Assembly: GCA_030590585.1 (NCBI GenBank)
Contig: JAUUYD010000007.1
Location: 1-16,163 of the forward strand
Reading direction: 5' to 3'
Origin: Spirochaeta sp.
Lineage (GTDB): Bacteria; Spirochaetota; Spirochaetia; Spirochaetales_E; Spirochaetaceae_B
Length of the DNA stretch: 16,163 nucleotides
The position numbers were made by a program, and so were the translations under genes. Shown here piece by piece: positions 7,021 through 13,781 of the stretch. The notes under the pieces are model-generated. The model saw nothing but the letters and a program-made list of their open reading frames with translations. It was not told the DNA's origin and did no database searches. The number at the start of each line of letters is the position of its first letter. The first letter of the stretch is position 1.

Positions 7021-7021
7021 T
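6986..7021 (+). terminator. second copy of the tRNA-Pro terminator
   Basis: AAAGGGTGATACC pairs with GGTATTACCCTTT and is followed by a run of seven Ts. The changes relative to the left copy keep the stem paired (G-T and A-T replace G-C and G-T). It also lies downstream of the minus-strand lipoprotein gene, but the T tract on that strand is short. Confidence 0.7.
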
Positions 7022-7088
7022 CACTGTAAGGTATGATATCTGAGATCAATTTCAACAATTGCAACGACTTCCGGATACTTGAATCCTG

Positions 7089-8654
7089 TCATGAATTTGG
7101 AATATCAAAATCGTCATTGGAGTATCCGGAATACACTGGTCCTGCAAGTATAAAGGCCCTTATCCGATAGCTGTAAGGTACATTTGGACTCAATGGATCA
7201 CCTGGATCTGCATCTGCATAGAATTCCACATTCGCCCCGACAATCGCTATTTCGGTGTATACCCCACCACTTAATTTTCTCTCGATTTTGAACCCTTCTT
7301 CACCAGTCGCATTATCCGTCCAAGATAGTTCAATAAGCTTGGGATCGGGATCAGTTCCATCAGCATTCAGGTTTGTGGGTGCTGCCGGTGCTACATTGAT
7401 TGTTGCATCAGATGTGCTTAAAGACGCATCAGTTACCCGGACGGTTTCTGTTCCCAGGGTTATCGGCGCCGTATACTCTCCGGTTGAACTGTTTACAAAT
7501 CCAGAGCCGGTAATAACCGAATATGAATATTGCGGGGTCCCTCCGAATGAACTGAAAGTAAATGAATCATCTTGCTCTACCGTAATGATAAGCGGTGAGA
7601 TGGTCAGCGGACCGATATTGACAACTCGTACAATAGCATCGGCAGTCAATCCTAATGAATCGGTAACTCGGAGTACGTCAATACCGGGAACTCCGGATGC
7701 GGTATAATCACCCACCGGTGTAATAGATCCACTTCCAGATACCATTCCATAGGTGTAAGAGGGTGTTCCTCCAGTCGCGGAGAAGGAGAAGTTATCTCCA
7801 GTAAGAATGATAAATGACGACGGGGATATATTCAGGGGTTGGGGTGCGGTAATAGTAACAGTCGCAATCCTGGAATTGCCGAAGTTATCCGTAACCCTCA
7901 CTTCATCAGTTCCGGTACTACCGGAAGCAGTATAAAAACCTCCGGAATCGATCGAACCTGTCCCGGATTCCATAACGAAACTGTATGGAGCGGTTCCACC
8001 GCTGGCCGAGAATGCAACATTGTTGTTGGCCGGCACCGAGACTGTCTGCGGAATAATTACAAGACCCTCTAGAATCGTAATGTCTGCTGAATCCGTAAAA
8101 TCGGCTGCATCCTTCACCTCAATTGTGGAGGAACTCGCTATTCCGGGTGCATGAAATTCCCCGGTAGCCGGGTTGATGGAACCGCTGCCCGCAGTAACGG
8201 TATAGGTATATGGAGGAATTCCTCCAAGGGATACAAAAAAGTAAACATCATTGGTGGAAATAGTGACTGCCGACGGAATAAGAGACAGGGGATTGAGAGT
8301 TGGATCTGCAATCAGAACGGAAACGCTTCGTATTACACCCACAACATCCTGAACTGCTATTTGAGCCGTTCCCGGAACTGCAGGGGCTGTGTAGAATCCT
8401 GTCTCACTGTCTACACTGCCGGGGCCCGAAACAATAGAAAACACATAAGGAGGTGCTCCTCCAGCGGCCGAAAATGTCAGAGAATCGTTTACAGCTATGG
8501 TTGCAGAAACCGGGATAATAGACAGGGTGCTATTAAGGCTGGCCAGGCCCAATTCTTCACTCAAGCTGAAGTTACTACAGCTGACAAGAAACAGGCAGAA
8601 CAGGAACAGAAATAATAGAGATAGAACTGAAATTTTCCGGACCCCGGCAATCAT
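7089..8654 (-). CDS. lipoprotein with five Ig-like repeats and a fibronectin type III domain
   Basis: This 521-residue protein opens with a basic N-terminus, a hydrophobic stretch and a lipobox LVSC (C26), so it is probably a membrane-anchored exported lipoprotein. Residues 44-424 are five tandem repeats (about 44-122, 123-197, 198-273, 274-349, 350-424) of 75-79 residues. Each opens L-x-I-x-P and carries FSAxGGxPPYxY, a SGxGSI turn, TGxYTA and xVRVTDxxG. A C-terminal fibronectin-III domain (425-514) shows LIELSWTDNATGEEGFKIER and YSYRIRAF. Such beta-sandwich arrays are usually structural or adhesive; no catalytic motif is seen. No good Shine-Dalgarno site precedes the only ATG. The CsgG-like gene lies upstream on the same strand, 228 bases away. 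Confidence 0.85.
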   Translation of the reverse strand: MIAGVRKISVLSLLFLFLFCLFLVSCSNFSLSEELGLASLNSTLSIIPVSATIAVNDSLTFSAAGGAPPYVFSIVSGPGSVDSETGFYTAPAVPGTAQIAVQDVVGVIRSVSVLIADPTLNPLSLIPSAVTISTNDVYFFVSLGGIPPYTYTVTAGSGSINPATGEFHAPGIASSSTIEVKDAADFTDSADITILEGLVIIPQTVSVPANNNVAFSASGGTAPYSFVMESGTGSIDSGGFYTASGSTGTDEVRVTDNFGNSRIATVTITAPQPLNISPSSFIILTGDNFSFSATGGTPSYTYGMVSGSGSITPVGDYTASGVPGIDVLRVTDSLGLTADAIVRVVNIGPLTISPLIITVEQDDSFTFSSFGGTPQYSYSVITGSGFVNSSTGEYTAPITLGTETVRVTDASLSTSDATINVAPAAPTNLNADGTDPDPKLIELSWTDNATGEEGFKIERKLSGGVYTEIAIVGANVEFYADADPGDPLSPNVPYSYRIRAFILAGPVYSGYSNDDFDIPNS

Positions 8655-8694
8655 AGTCTGAAATATAGTACTAAAAATACTGTATTTCGAGTAA

Positions 8695-8882
8695 TTATCT
8701 GATTTTTTATCATTTTTCTCAAACCTTCAGGCACAAGATAGCACCGATTTCACAGTTACCGGCTCCTCTATAGATATAACTCGTCCTACACTTACTTTTA
8801 AATGGGAGAATCTCAAGCAAAATCAGGCCGGTTTCACCAGTCAGTTCAATATTTTTCTCTATCTCTCATCAAATTGGCTGAA
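8695..8882 (+). other. coding-like stretch without a start codon in an intergenic gap
   Basis: The 228-base gap between the two lipoprotein genes contains a plus-strand frame that is open from 8695 into the next gene and reads like protein. It includes QAQDSTDFTVTG, DITRPTLTFKWENL and FNIFLYLSSNW. The minus strand of the same stretch has several stops. There is no ATG, GTG or ribosome site after the upstream TAA (8692-8694). It may be a decayed secreted-protein fragment or chance. Confidence 0.25.
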
Positions 8883-9470
8883 CTATTGGAAGTCCCTTTT
8901 AAGTTTACGAATGATATCGTCGACAGCTCGTTCAGCGGCACTTTCTGTATCAAGGCTGATCCATCCAACTTTTACCGTTACATCTGCCGACCATAACACA
9001 GCACCTGTTTGAACGTGACTTGAGGTAGCAGATATACTGACTCGGGAAGCATTGTATTCACCCAGATATACAGAAATAATTGCGTCGGCGTTTAACATTT
9101 TTCCAATCGTTGTTGTCTGCTCTTCAGTCAGGCCGGATAGGTTCTGAAATTTGATTTCCTTCAACAAAGAATCAACCCGGCTCCGATCTACGATTATTGG
9201 CAGTACGTCCACCAGTCCAGCAATTAGCATGGTCATTATGGATTCGGGTCCTTGTTCCTGAATATTTTGCCACTTTTGACCTTCAGGAGTCGGAGCTGAC
9301 TGTACGGGAAGAATTGCATAAACTTTGGGTTGAAGTTCCTCTACCGACGGAGCAACAGAAACGGTACTCTTGGTTATCGTCTCGCAACCAGACATTGCAA
9401 GGCTGAGAACCGCTATAATAATGAGCAGACTCAAAGCTGGCTTCCAGGATTTGAATAACTGACATTTCAT
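8883..9470 (-). CDS. CsgG/LpoB-like lipoprotein
   Basis: This 195-residue protein has a signal sequence with a long hydrophobic core ending AMSGC (C29), so it is likely exported and lipidated. The mature part follows the CsgG/LpoB-type pattern: a first strand with YAILPVQ, then VDRSRVDSLLKEIKFQ, a glutamate-rich turn, and IGKMLNADAIISVYLGEY. These domains occur in curli secretion channels, in PBP activators, and in many spirochaete and Bacteroidota lipoproteins of unknown role. At this short length a structural or regulatory role is likelier than a channel. An AAAGGTG site (about 9478-9484) supports the ATG at 9470. It precedes the repeat lipoprotein on the same strand, so both may belong to one envelope unit. 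Confidence 0.7.
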   Translation of the reverse strand: MKCQLFKSWKPALSLLIIIAVLSLAMSGCETITKSTVSVAPSVEELQPKVYAILPVQSAPTPEGQKWQNIQEQGPESIMTMLIAGLVDVLPIIVDRSRVDSLLKEIKFQNLSGLTEEQTTTIGKMLNADAIISVYLGEYNASRVSISATSSHVQTGAVLWSADVTVKVGWISLDTESAAERAVDDIIRKLKRDFQ

Positions 9471-9562
9471 TATGCAACACCTTTAAATTAAGAAACTAAA
9501 GTCAAGTTTATCATATGATTAATCCATTTTGTACAAGGAATTTATTGTATGGGTGCGAAAGG

Positions 9563-9820
9563 TTATCTGTATACATCCCTGCGATGCGCAATTCTCACCA
9601 CAATAACAATGAGTTCATAATCCTGGATTTCGTATACAATTCGGTAAACACCTTGTCTTATACGATATCTTTCCTGTCCGGAAAGTTTGGTACAACCATC
9701 AGCTCTTGGATTCTCACGAAGTAATTCAACACGCTTGAGGATTCGTTTAACATCCTGATTGGGAATAACCCGAAGATCTTTGGACACCGATTTTTTAAAC
9801 GAAAGGCTATAACTTCCCAT
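9563..9820 (-). CDS. RelE/ParE-family toxin
   Basis: This 85-residue protein has the family's typical size and order: YSLSFKKSVSKDL at the N-terminus, KLSGQERYRIRQGVYRIVYE in the middle, and VVRIAHRRDVYR at the end. Basic residues K45, R51, R53 and R55 and the terminal H79-R80-R81...Y84 are placed as in RelE-type ribosome-dependent mRNA interferases, so that activity is likelier than gyrase poisoning, though ParE cannot be excluded. The start overlaps the antitoxin gene by 14 bases, giving one transcript with antitoxin first. Confidence 0.9.
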   Translation of the reverse strand: MGSYSLSFKKSVSKDLRVIPNQDVKRILKRVELLRENPRADGCTKLSGQERYRIRQGVYRIVYEIQDYELIVIVVRIAHRRDVYR

Positions 9821-10040
9821 GTGCTTTTAAATCTTTTAATAATTCTTCATAACTCAGGATTGGTTCATCAGCTCTTTTTTCAAAGGCACTTAAATCCTCA
9901 TGATCTTCGCTTAGAGAAATACGTACAGCTTCATTCACCACTTCGGAAAGTGAAATATTGGCACTGGCGGCCTTGATTCTCAAGGCATGATGGATTTCCG
10001 GATTAAAGTAGACTGTTGATCTCTTGGACAAATCACTCAT
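9807..10040 (-). CDS. ribbon-helix-helix antitoxin
   Basis: This 77-residue protein has an N-terminal ribbon-helix-helix: strand RSTVYF (7-12), helix PEIHHALRIKAASAN and helix SLSEVVNEAVRISLSE. An acidic C-terminal arm, DEPILSYEELLKDLKAHGKL, would wrap the toxin. Antitoxins of this kind neutralise RelE and repress their own promoter through the RHH domain. The GAGGAG site (10047-10052) stands 6 bases from the ATG. The toxin gene overlaps its 3' end by 14 bases. The upstream 40-bp inverted repeat is the probable operator. Confidence 0.9.
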   Translation of the reverse strand: MSDLSKRSTVYFNPEIHHALRIKAASANISLSEVVNEAVRISLSEDHEDLSAFEKRADEPILSYEELLKDLKAHGKL

Positions 10041-10062
10041 ATCAGGCTCCTCGTATTATTTC

Positions 10063-10102
10063 ACAATAGCGCTATAACGTCATAACGTCAAGTCGCTATT
10101 GT
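10063..10102. promoter_or_regulatory. operator/promoter of the toxin-antitoxin operon
   Basis: Perfect 9-bp arms ACAATAGCG (10063-10071) and CGCTATTGT (10094-10102) bracket a tandem direct repeat ATAACGTC ATAACGTC (10074-10081, 10082-10089). On the minus strand TTGACG (10086-10091) and TATTGT (10063-10068), 17 bp apart, form the promoter. The left arm contains the -10 box, and the second direct repeat overlaps the -35 box. This is typical of autorepressed RHH antitoxins. Confidence 0.65.
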
Positions 10103-10109
10103 AATAACT

Positions 10110-11165
10110 TTAGAGAATCACGATACAAACTGGAGAACCGGTGCTGATCTCTTCACCCCAACCCTCTCGGGGGAGTCCGGTTACGACATTAAAGTTCCGG
10201 CTGCAGATGTTGTGTGAATCCTGATTGGCAATCAAGAGCCGGCTTCCATCCGGGGAAAAAGTGATGTCTCTGGGAGTTTTGCCCAGGCAGGAGAATCTGC
10301 CTGCGAGAGAGAGTTTTACCTTATCTTCACCAGAAGCAGAACTGCGGCTGATGCCGAAGACAGCAATCGTATCATCAAAACGATTGGAAACAGCAAGGGT
10401 ATGGCCGGAAGGATGCAGCTTCACCGCGGCCGGGGCGGTCATCTTCATTTTATCCTGAACAACGGTATCAAGTTCCTGAATAACTGTCATCTTTCCGGTA
10501 TCCGGATTGATGGTGCATACCAGAAGAACTGGAACCAATTCACAGAGGATATAAGCATGTCTTCCATCCGGATCCAAAGCCAAATGACGGGGTCCGTACC
10601 CAGGGGAAACCTTCAGTGCGGCTGAGAGTGTTTGTTCGAGAGCTTTCAGGGAATGCATCCAGACGGTATCGCTCCCGAGGTCACTTACATAAATAAAACG
10701 CTCATGCAGATCGGGAAGAACCTGATGGGCATGGGGAGAATCCTGCCTGCCCGCAACCGGCCCGTTACCCCGATAAATATGATTCAAAAAAACCGGACCG
10801 ATCTTTCCATTTTCAAGCTCATACCCGATAAACCGGCCATCGGAGTAAGAAGCCGCAAAGAGCCGGTCAGGATTGTGGAGCACGGCAAGATGACAAGCGG
10901 CACGGCCGGGCCCTTTCTGCTGTCCTGAGAAAATCAGGCTTCCGTCTTCCTCAATTTCAAAGACAGCAACAGCCCCGAAATCCTCATCCATTTCGGATAC
11001 GGCATAGAGCACTCGTGAGGTGGAATCCCAGCTGAGGTAGGAGGGGTTTCTGATATCATGATATTCGGATAGCAGACGGCCATTATTTGCGGGTTCATCC
11101 CATTCGTATATCGAGATACCCCTGCTCCCGGGGACTGTATAGGAACCTACAGCGAATAACATCAT
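10110..11165 (-). CDS. lactonase-family beta-propeller (YbhE/6-phosphogluconolactonase type)
   Basis: The 351 residues are the usual length of the seven-bladed lactonase family, which includes E. coli YbhE/Pgl (hydrolysis of 6-phosphogluconolactone) and YkgB-like proteins. Visible family segments are the opening FAVGSYT (4-10), GRAACHLA (88-94), DSPHAHQV with H145 and H147, GYGPRHLAL with R193-H194, and near the C-terminus TPRDITFSPDG and LIANQDSHNI. No signal peptide is present, so it is cytoplasmic. It would feed the oxidative pentose phosphate route, but no glucose-6-phosphate dehydrogenase lies nearby, so substrate is inferred from family only. The ATG at 11165 follows directly on the TAG of a 31-codon ORF; a second ATG is the next codon. 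The ribosome site is weak. Confidence 0.85.
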   Translation of the reverse strand: MMLFAVGSYTVPGSRGISIYEWDEPANNGRLLSEYHDIRNPSYLSWDSTSRVLYAVSEMDEDFGAVAVFEIEEDGSLIFSGQQKGPGRAACHLAVLHNPDRLFAASYSDGRFIGYELENGKIGPVFLNHIYRGNGPVAGRQDSPHAHQVLPDLHERFIYVSDLGSDTVWMHSLKALEQTLSAALKVSPGYGPRHLALDPDGRHAYILCELVPVLLVCTINPDTGKMTVIQELDTVVQDKMKMTAPAAVKLHPSGHTLAVSNRFDDTIAVFGISRSSASGEDKVKLSLAGRFSCLGKTPRDITFSPDGSRLLIANQDSHNICSRNFNVVTGLPREGWGEEISTGSPVCIVIL

Positions 11166-11261
11166 CTAACTCATTGCCGCAATAACTTGTTTGTCAAAAC
11201 TTCTCAACGGCAACTGTAATCGCTTATTGTTAACCACTGTAACCAGTGCTGTTTCAACCAT
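11166..11261 (-). CDS. short ORF abutting the lactonase start
   Basis: This 31-codon frame reads MVETALVTVVNNKRLQLPLR and continues to IAAMS, then TAG. The lactonase ATG follows with no gap. I do not recognise it. There is no clear Shine-Dalgarno site, and the frame is closed three codons upstream. It may be a leader peptide coupled to lactonase translation, the tail of a lost upstream gene, or chance. Confidence 0.25.
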   Translation of the reverse strand: MVETALVTVVNNKRLQLPLRSFDKQVIAAMS

Positions 11262-11457
11262 GACTACTTTCTACCATAGTCACGGAATTTGAGGATTTGA
11301 ACCGTTGTCAGATTTTCACGCCTTTGAATTACCTGTCTCCGGGCAGTAATTCTAACCAGGGCGCTAAATGATATCCGGATTGCTTCAAAAGAACCGATTG
11401 CAATGTTTTTCACAATAATAAAATATCATGAATCAACCAGGTAACGTAACAGGCAGC
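11262..11457. other. intergenic region between the lactonase and the peroxiredoxin-like gene
   Basis: About 200 bases hold no gene I can support. A GTG-started minus-strand frame of 49 codons is open but unrecognised. An imperfect hairpin AATTACCTG/CAGTAATT lies near 11328-11352 without a T-tract. Confidence 0.4.
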
Positions 11458-12042
11458 CTACACGGATTCTGAAGCAAAGACTTCTATACGTTTCATAGGC
11501 ATATGGTCCCCCTCATCGGCCCCATAATATGCTTCTATGACGACACCGTTCTCATCGATAAGAAAGCCCATGGGCATCCCGGCGAATTTACCTTTGAGGC
11601 TTGTTGGCAGGAATCCCTCAGCGAACATACTTTTCATCAGAGTTCCGAAGCGTCCGAACATGCCCTTTATGACACCTGCCCAGGATATCCGGCGGCCCCA
11701 TTCTTCGTGCACCACTCCTTTTTCATCCGCCAGTATGGGAAAAGGTGCTTCATGACGCTCTGCATAACGACGAAGATTATCCAGGGGAGAATCAAAAACG
11801 GCAACTATGGTGAAATCCTCACTTGATTTCCCGATTACACCGAACGTGCCATCCCCCGCAGCCCTTGTAAGAGCATTCACCCTGAGATTGCAGAAGGGAC
11901 AGGAGGCGAATCGGAAGAAGGCCAGATGGTAACGCTGTCCGGCAAGGGATGAGAGCCGAAAGCTCTTACCATCCAGATCCGGGAGTTCGAAATCGACAGC
12001 CTTGTCACCGGCAGCTATGTCGCCAACGACGATTTTATTCAT
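11458..12042 (-). CDS. AhpC/TSA peroxiredoxin-like thiol protein
   Basis: This 194-residue thioredoxin-fold protein has AVDFELPDLDGKSFRLSSL at the start, as in AhpC/TSA and Bcp families, and a C48-P-F-C51 pair in FRFASCPFCNLR. A further strand, FTIVAVFDSP, and the cis-proline region MGFLIDENGVVIEAYYG near the end complete the fold. The CxxC pair is thioredoxin-like and not the single peroxidatic cysteine of classical peroxiredoxins, so it may act as a thiol-disulfide reductase or atypical peroxidase. It has no signal peptide. Its ATG overlaps the end of the HD-GYP gene by 8 bases, making it the last gene of the right-hand operon. A disulfide oxidoreductase two genes upstream could be its reductant partner. 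Confidence 0.8.
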   Translation of the reverse strand: MNKIVVGDIAAGDKAVDFELPDLDGKSFRLSSLAGQRYHLAFFRFASCPFCNLRVNALTRAAGDGTFGVIGKSSEDFTIVAVFDSPLDNLRRYAERHEAPFPILADEKGVVHEEWGRRISWAGVIKGMFGRFGTLMKSMFAEGFLPTSLKGKFAGMPMGFLIDENGVVIEAYYGADEGDHMPMKRIEVFASESV

Positions 12043-13777
12043 CCCTCATTGCCTCATATATTTCGTTAAATCGCTGAGCGATGGAGCAAAAAGCCTTCCA
12101 CACAAGCGGACCGAAGACATCTTCAGCCTTTTTTTCGTAACGGTCATCAAAGCTTAACAGTTCCATGGTTTTTTCATGGGAAAACTCCGGTTTGTAATGC
12201 CGGGCATTACGAAGGGCGTCGTACTTGTCCGCCAGGCCGACAATAATGGCTTCTACCGGGATTTCGTCACCTTTAAGGGGTCTGAATTCCTCGTAATCTT
12301 CCTTCTTTCGGCTGCGTATCATGCTCTGACTGCCCCGTTCATCAATCAGCCGGGGATAACCGCTGCCGTCCCAATTCTGGTGGTGATTCAGGGCAATATT
12401 TGCCGCCAGTACAAGCCTGGGCTCGGGAAGGCGCTGGGATTCCCGCATCTGACGGAGGATACGGAAGCCTTCAATGGAATGCATCTGCATCTCCAGATAT
12501 TCCTCGGGAGTGAGCTTCCCGGGCTTCTTGATTATCTGAGGCATAGCGACTTTCCCGATGTCATGGAGGGCTGATACCTGACCCAGCCATCTGCAAGTTT
12601 CCTCTTCAAGTCCCATGTGCCGTGCCAGGTTTTCGGCATAGACGTTCACCCGGTGTATATGCCGACCGGTACTCTCATCACTGGATTCCGAGGCGGCGCT
12701 GAGACCGCTCACCGACTGGAGGAACCGCTGATCGGCCTGCCGGGTGAGATCGATGAGGGAGCGGACGGTGTGGGCAGTACTCACCTGACCGTCAAAGGCC
12801 TGTTTATCCATATCCGTCAGGCCTCCCCTTTTGTCGAAGGCGATAACAGAGAAATTATCCTCATGCCAGTTGATCAGGTTCTCAGGATATGGCAGTCCGA
12901 GGAATTCCTTTACCAGGGGATGCAGGGGATAGGCGGTTTTCCATTCGGCGTCGGAGGCATAATCGGATCCTCTGGCGAGTATCCGGTTCTGATTTTTGAG
13001 TGACCTCCAGATAGGAGCGTCTGATTCCTTACCAACCCTGATGGTTTTACTTTTAATCAGCTCACCGGCTTCAATACGAAACACATGTCCGATCAGAACC
13101 GTCGCTTTTTCATAATCCATGTTGTCGGTCATGGCGATAAAGACCGCTCTCCAACCATCCGAGAGAATGAGCCTGGCGGTGCGTTCATCGAGGTTTTCTT
13201 CCCGGGCAACCATTTCAAGGTCTTTCAGGATGTACTGCCTGAATTTGTCGATCCCTTCCAGCCTTTTATCCAGCTGTCGCCGTTGGGTAACATCGATGAG
13301 CCAGATCATCCAGCCCTCGATGGATTTACGGCTGCGAACAGCGTAATGCCTCTTGAGTACCGGGCTTTCAAGCTCGATAACCTTCCCGGCGATCAGGGCA
13401 TCTGCCAGGATTTGGGGATCGGCCTGGAAATTCCCCCCGAACAGCTCTGCGAGGCTGTCGATACCTTCGCGTTTCAGATAATTCGCCGGGCGGCCGGAGG
13501 TCACCAGAAAATTTCCTTCAATATCACAGATGAATGAAGGCTCATCACGCTCCCGGGATATGGACATGAGTCTTTCATTGTTTCTATTTCTGTAACTCAG
13601 CCAGGCTCGGGTTAGAATCTGAACCAGTAAGGGAATAACAAAGGGCACCCAGGAGTAGTAAAACATTCCGCTCTGGAGAAGGTTGATGAGGGCACCGACA
13701 ATCAGACTGACGAAGTAGATAGTCGGATTGAAGAGCTCCATCCACAGACATCGCATGAAGATTGCCGGTTTTGACAT
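12035..13777 (-). CDS. membrane-anchored HD-GYP-type phosphodiesterase with PAS-like sensor region
   Basis: This probably hydrolyses cyclic-di-GMP. From the ATG at 13777 (580 residues), two hydrophobic segments lie at about 20-38 and 42-58, a PAS-like region at 80-165, a GAF-like region at roughly 185-345, and the HD-GYP domain at 370-540. Metal-site motifs are present: H373/H375, H405-D406 (ALHDIGK), HH at 464-465 and D517 (ADKYDA). The signature HHExxDGxGYP reads HHQNWDGSGYP, so Glu is replaced by Gln. About 20 extra residues follow GYP before the GDEIPVEA segment. The ATG is preferred to a TTG nine codons upstream because AGGA (13787-13790) is suitably spaced and the gene then starts 4 bases past the oxidoreductase stop. 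Its 3' end overlaps the peroxiredoxin-like gene. Confidence 0.85.
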   Translation of the reverse strand: MSKPAIFMRCLWMELFNPTIYFVSLIVGALINLLQSGMFYYSWVPFVIPLLVQILTRAWLSYRNRNNERLMSISRERDEPSFICDIEGNFLVTSGRPANYLKREGIDSLAELFGGNFQADPQILADALIAGKVIELESPVLKRHYAVRSRKSIEGWMIWLIDVTQRRQLDKRLEGIDKFRQYILKDLEMVAREENLDERTARLILSDGWRAVFIAMTDNMDYEKATVLIGHVFRIEAGELIKSKTIRVGKESDAPIWRSLKNQNRILARGSDYASDAEWKTAYPLHPLVKEFLGLPYPENLINWHEDNFSVIAFDKRGGLTDMDKQAFDGQVSTAHTVRSLIDLTRQADQRFLQSVSGLSAASESSDESTGRHIHRVNVYAENLARHMGLEEETCRWLGQVSALHDIGKVAMPQIIKKPGKLTPEEYLEMQMHSIEGFRILRQMRESQRLPEPRLVLAANIALNHHQNWDGSGYPRLIDERGSQSMIRSRKKEDYEEFRPLKGDEIPVEAIIVGLADKYDALRNARHYKPEFSHEKTMELLSFDDRYEKKAEDVFGPLVWKAFCSIAQRFNEIYEAMRDE

Positions 13778-13781
13778 GAAT

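Noticed and set aside
6752..7043. ORFs on both strands across the pseudo-tRNA (GVGSSNLPSPI on plus, GRFELPTP on minus)
   Set aside because: Both peptides come from tRNA sequence read through. Only the stretch left of 6934 is kept as a low-interest observation.
7383..8525. Regular ~230-bp repeats as a CRISPR or satellite array
   Set aside because: The periodicity lies in the protein sequence (Ig-like units). DNA copies are diverged and there are no spacers.
11280..11400. Minus-strand tRNA-like pattern (GGTTAGAAT and GGTTCAAATCC)
   Set aside because: The T stem has only two pairs and no acceptor stem can be formed, so this is a chance resemblance.
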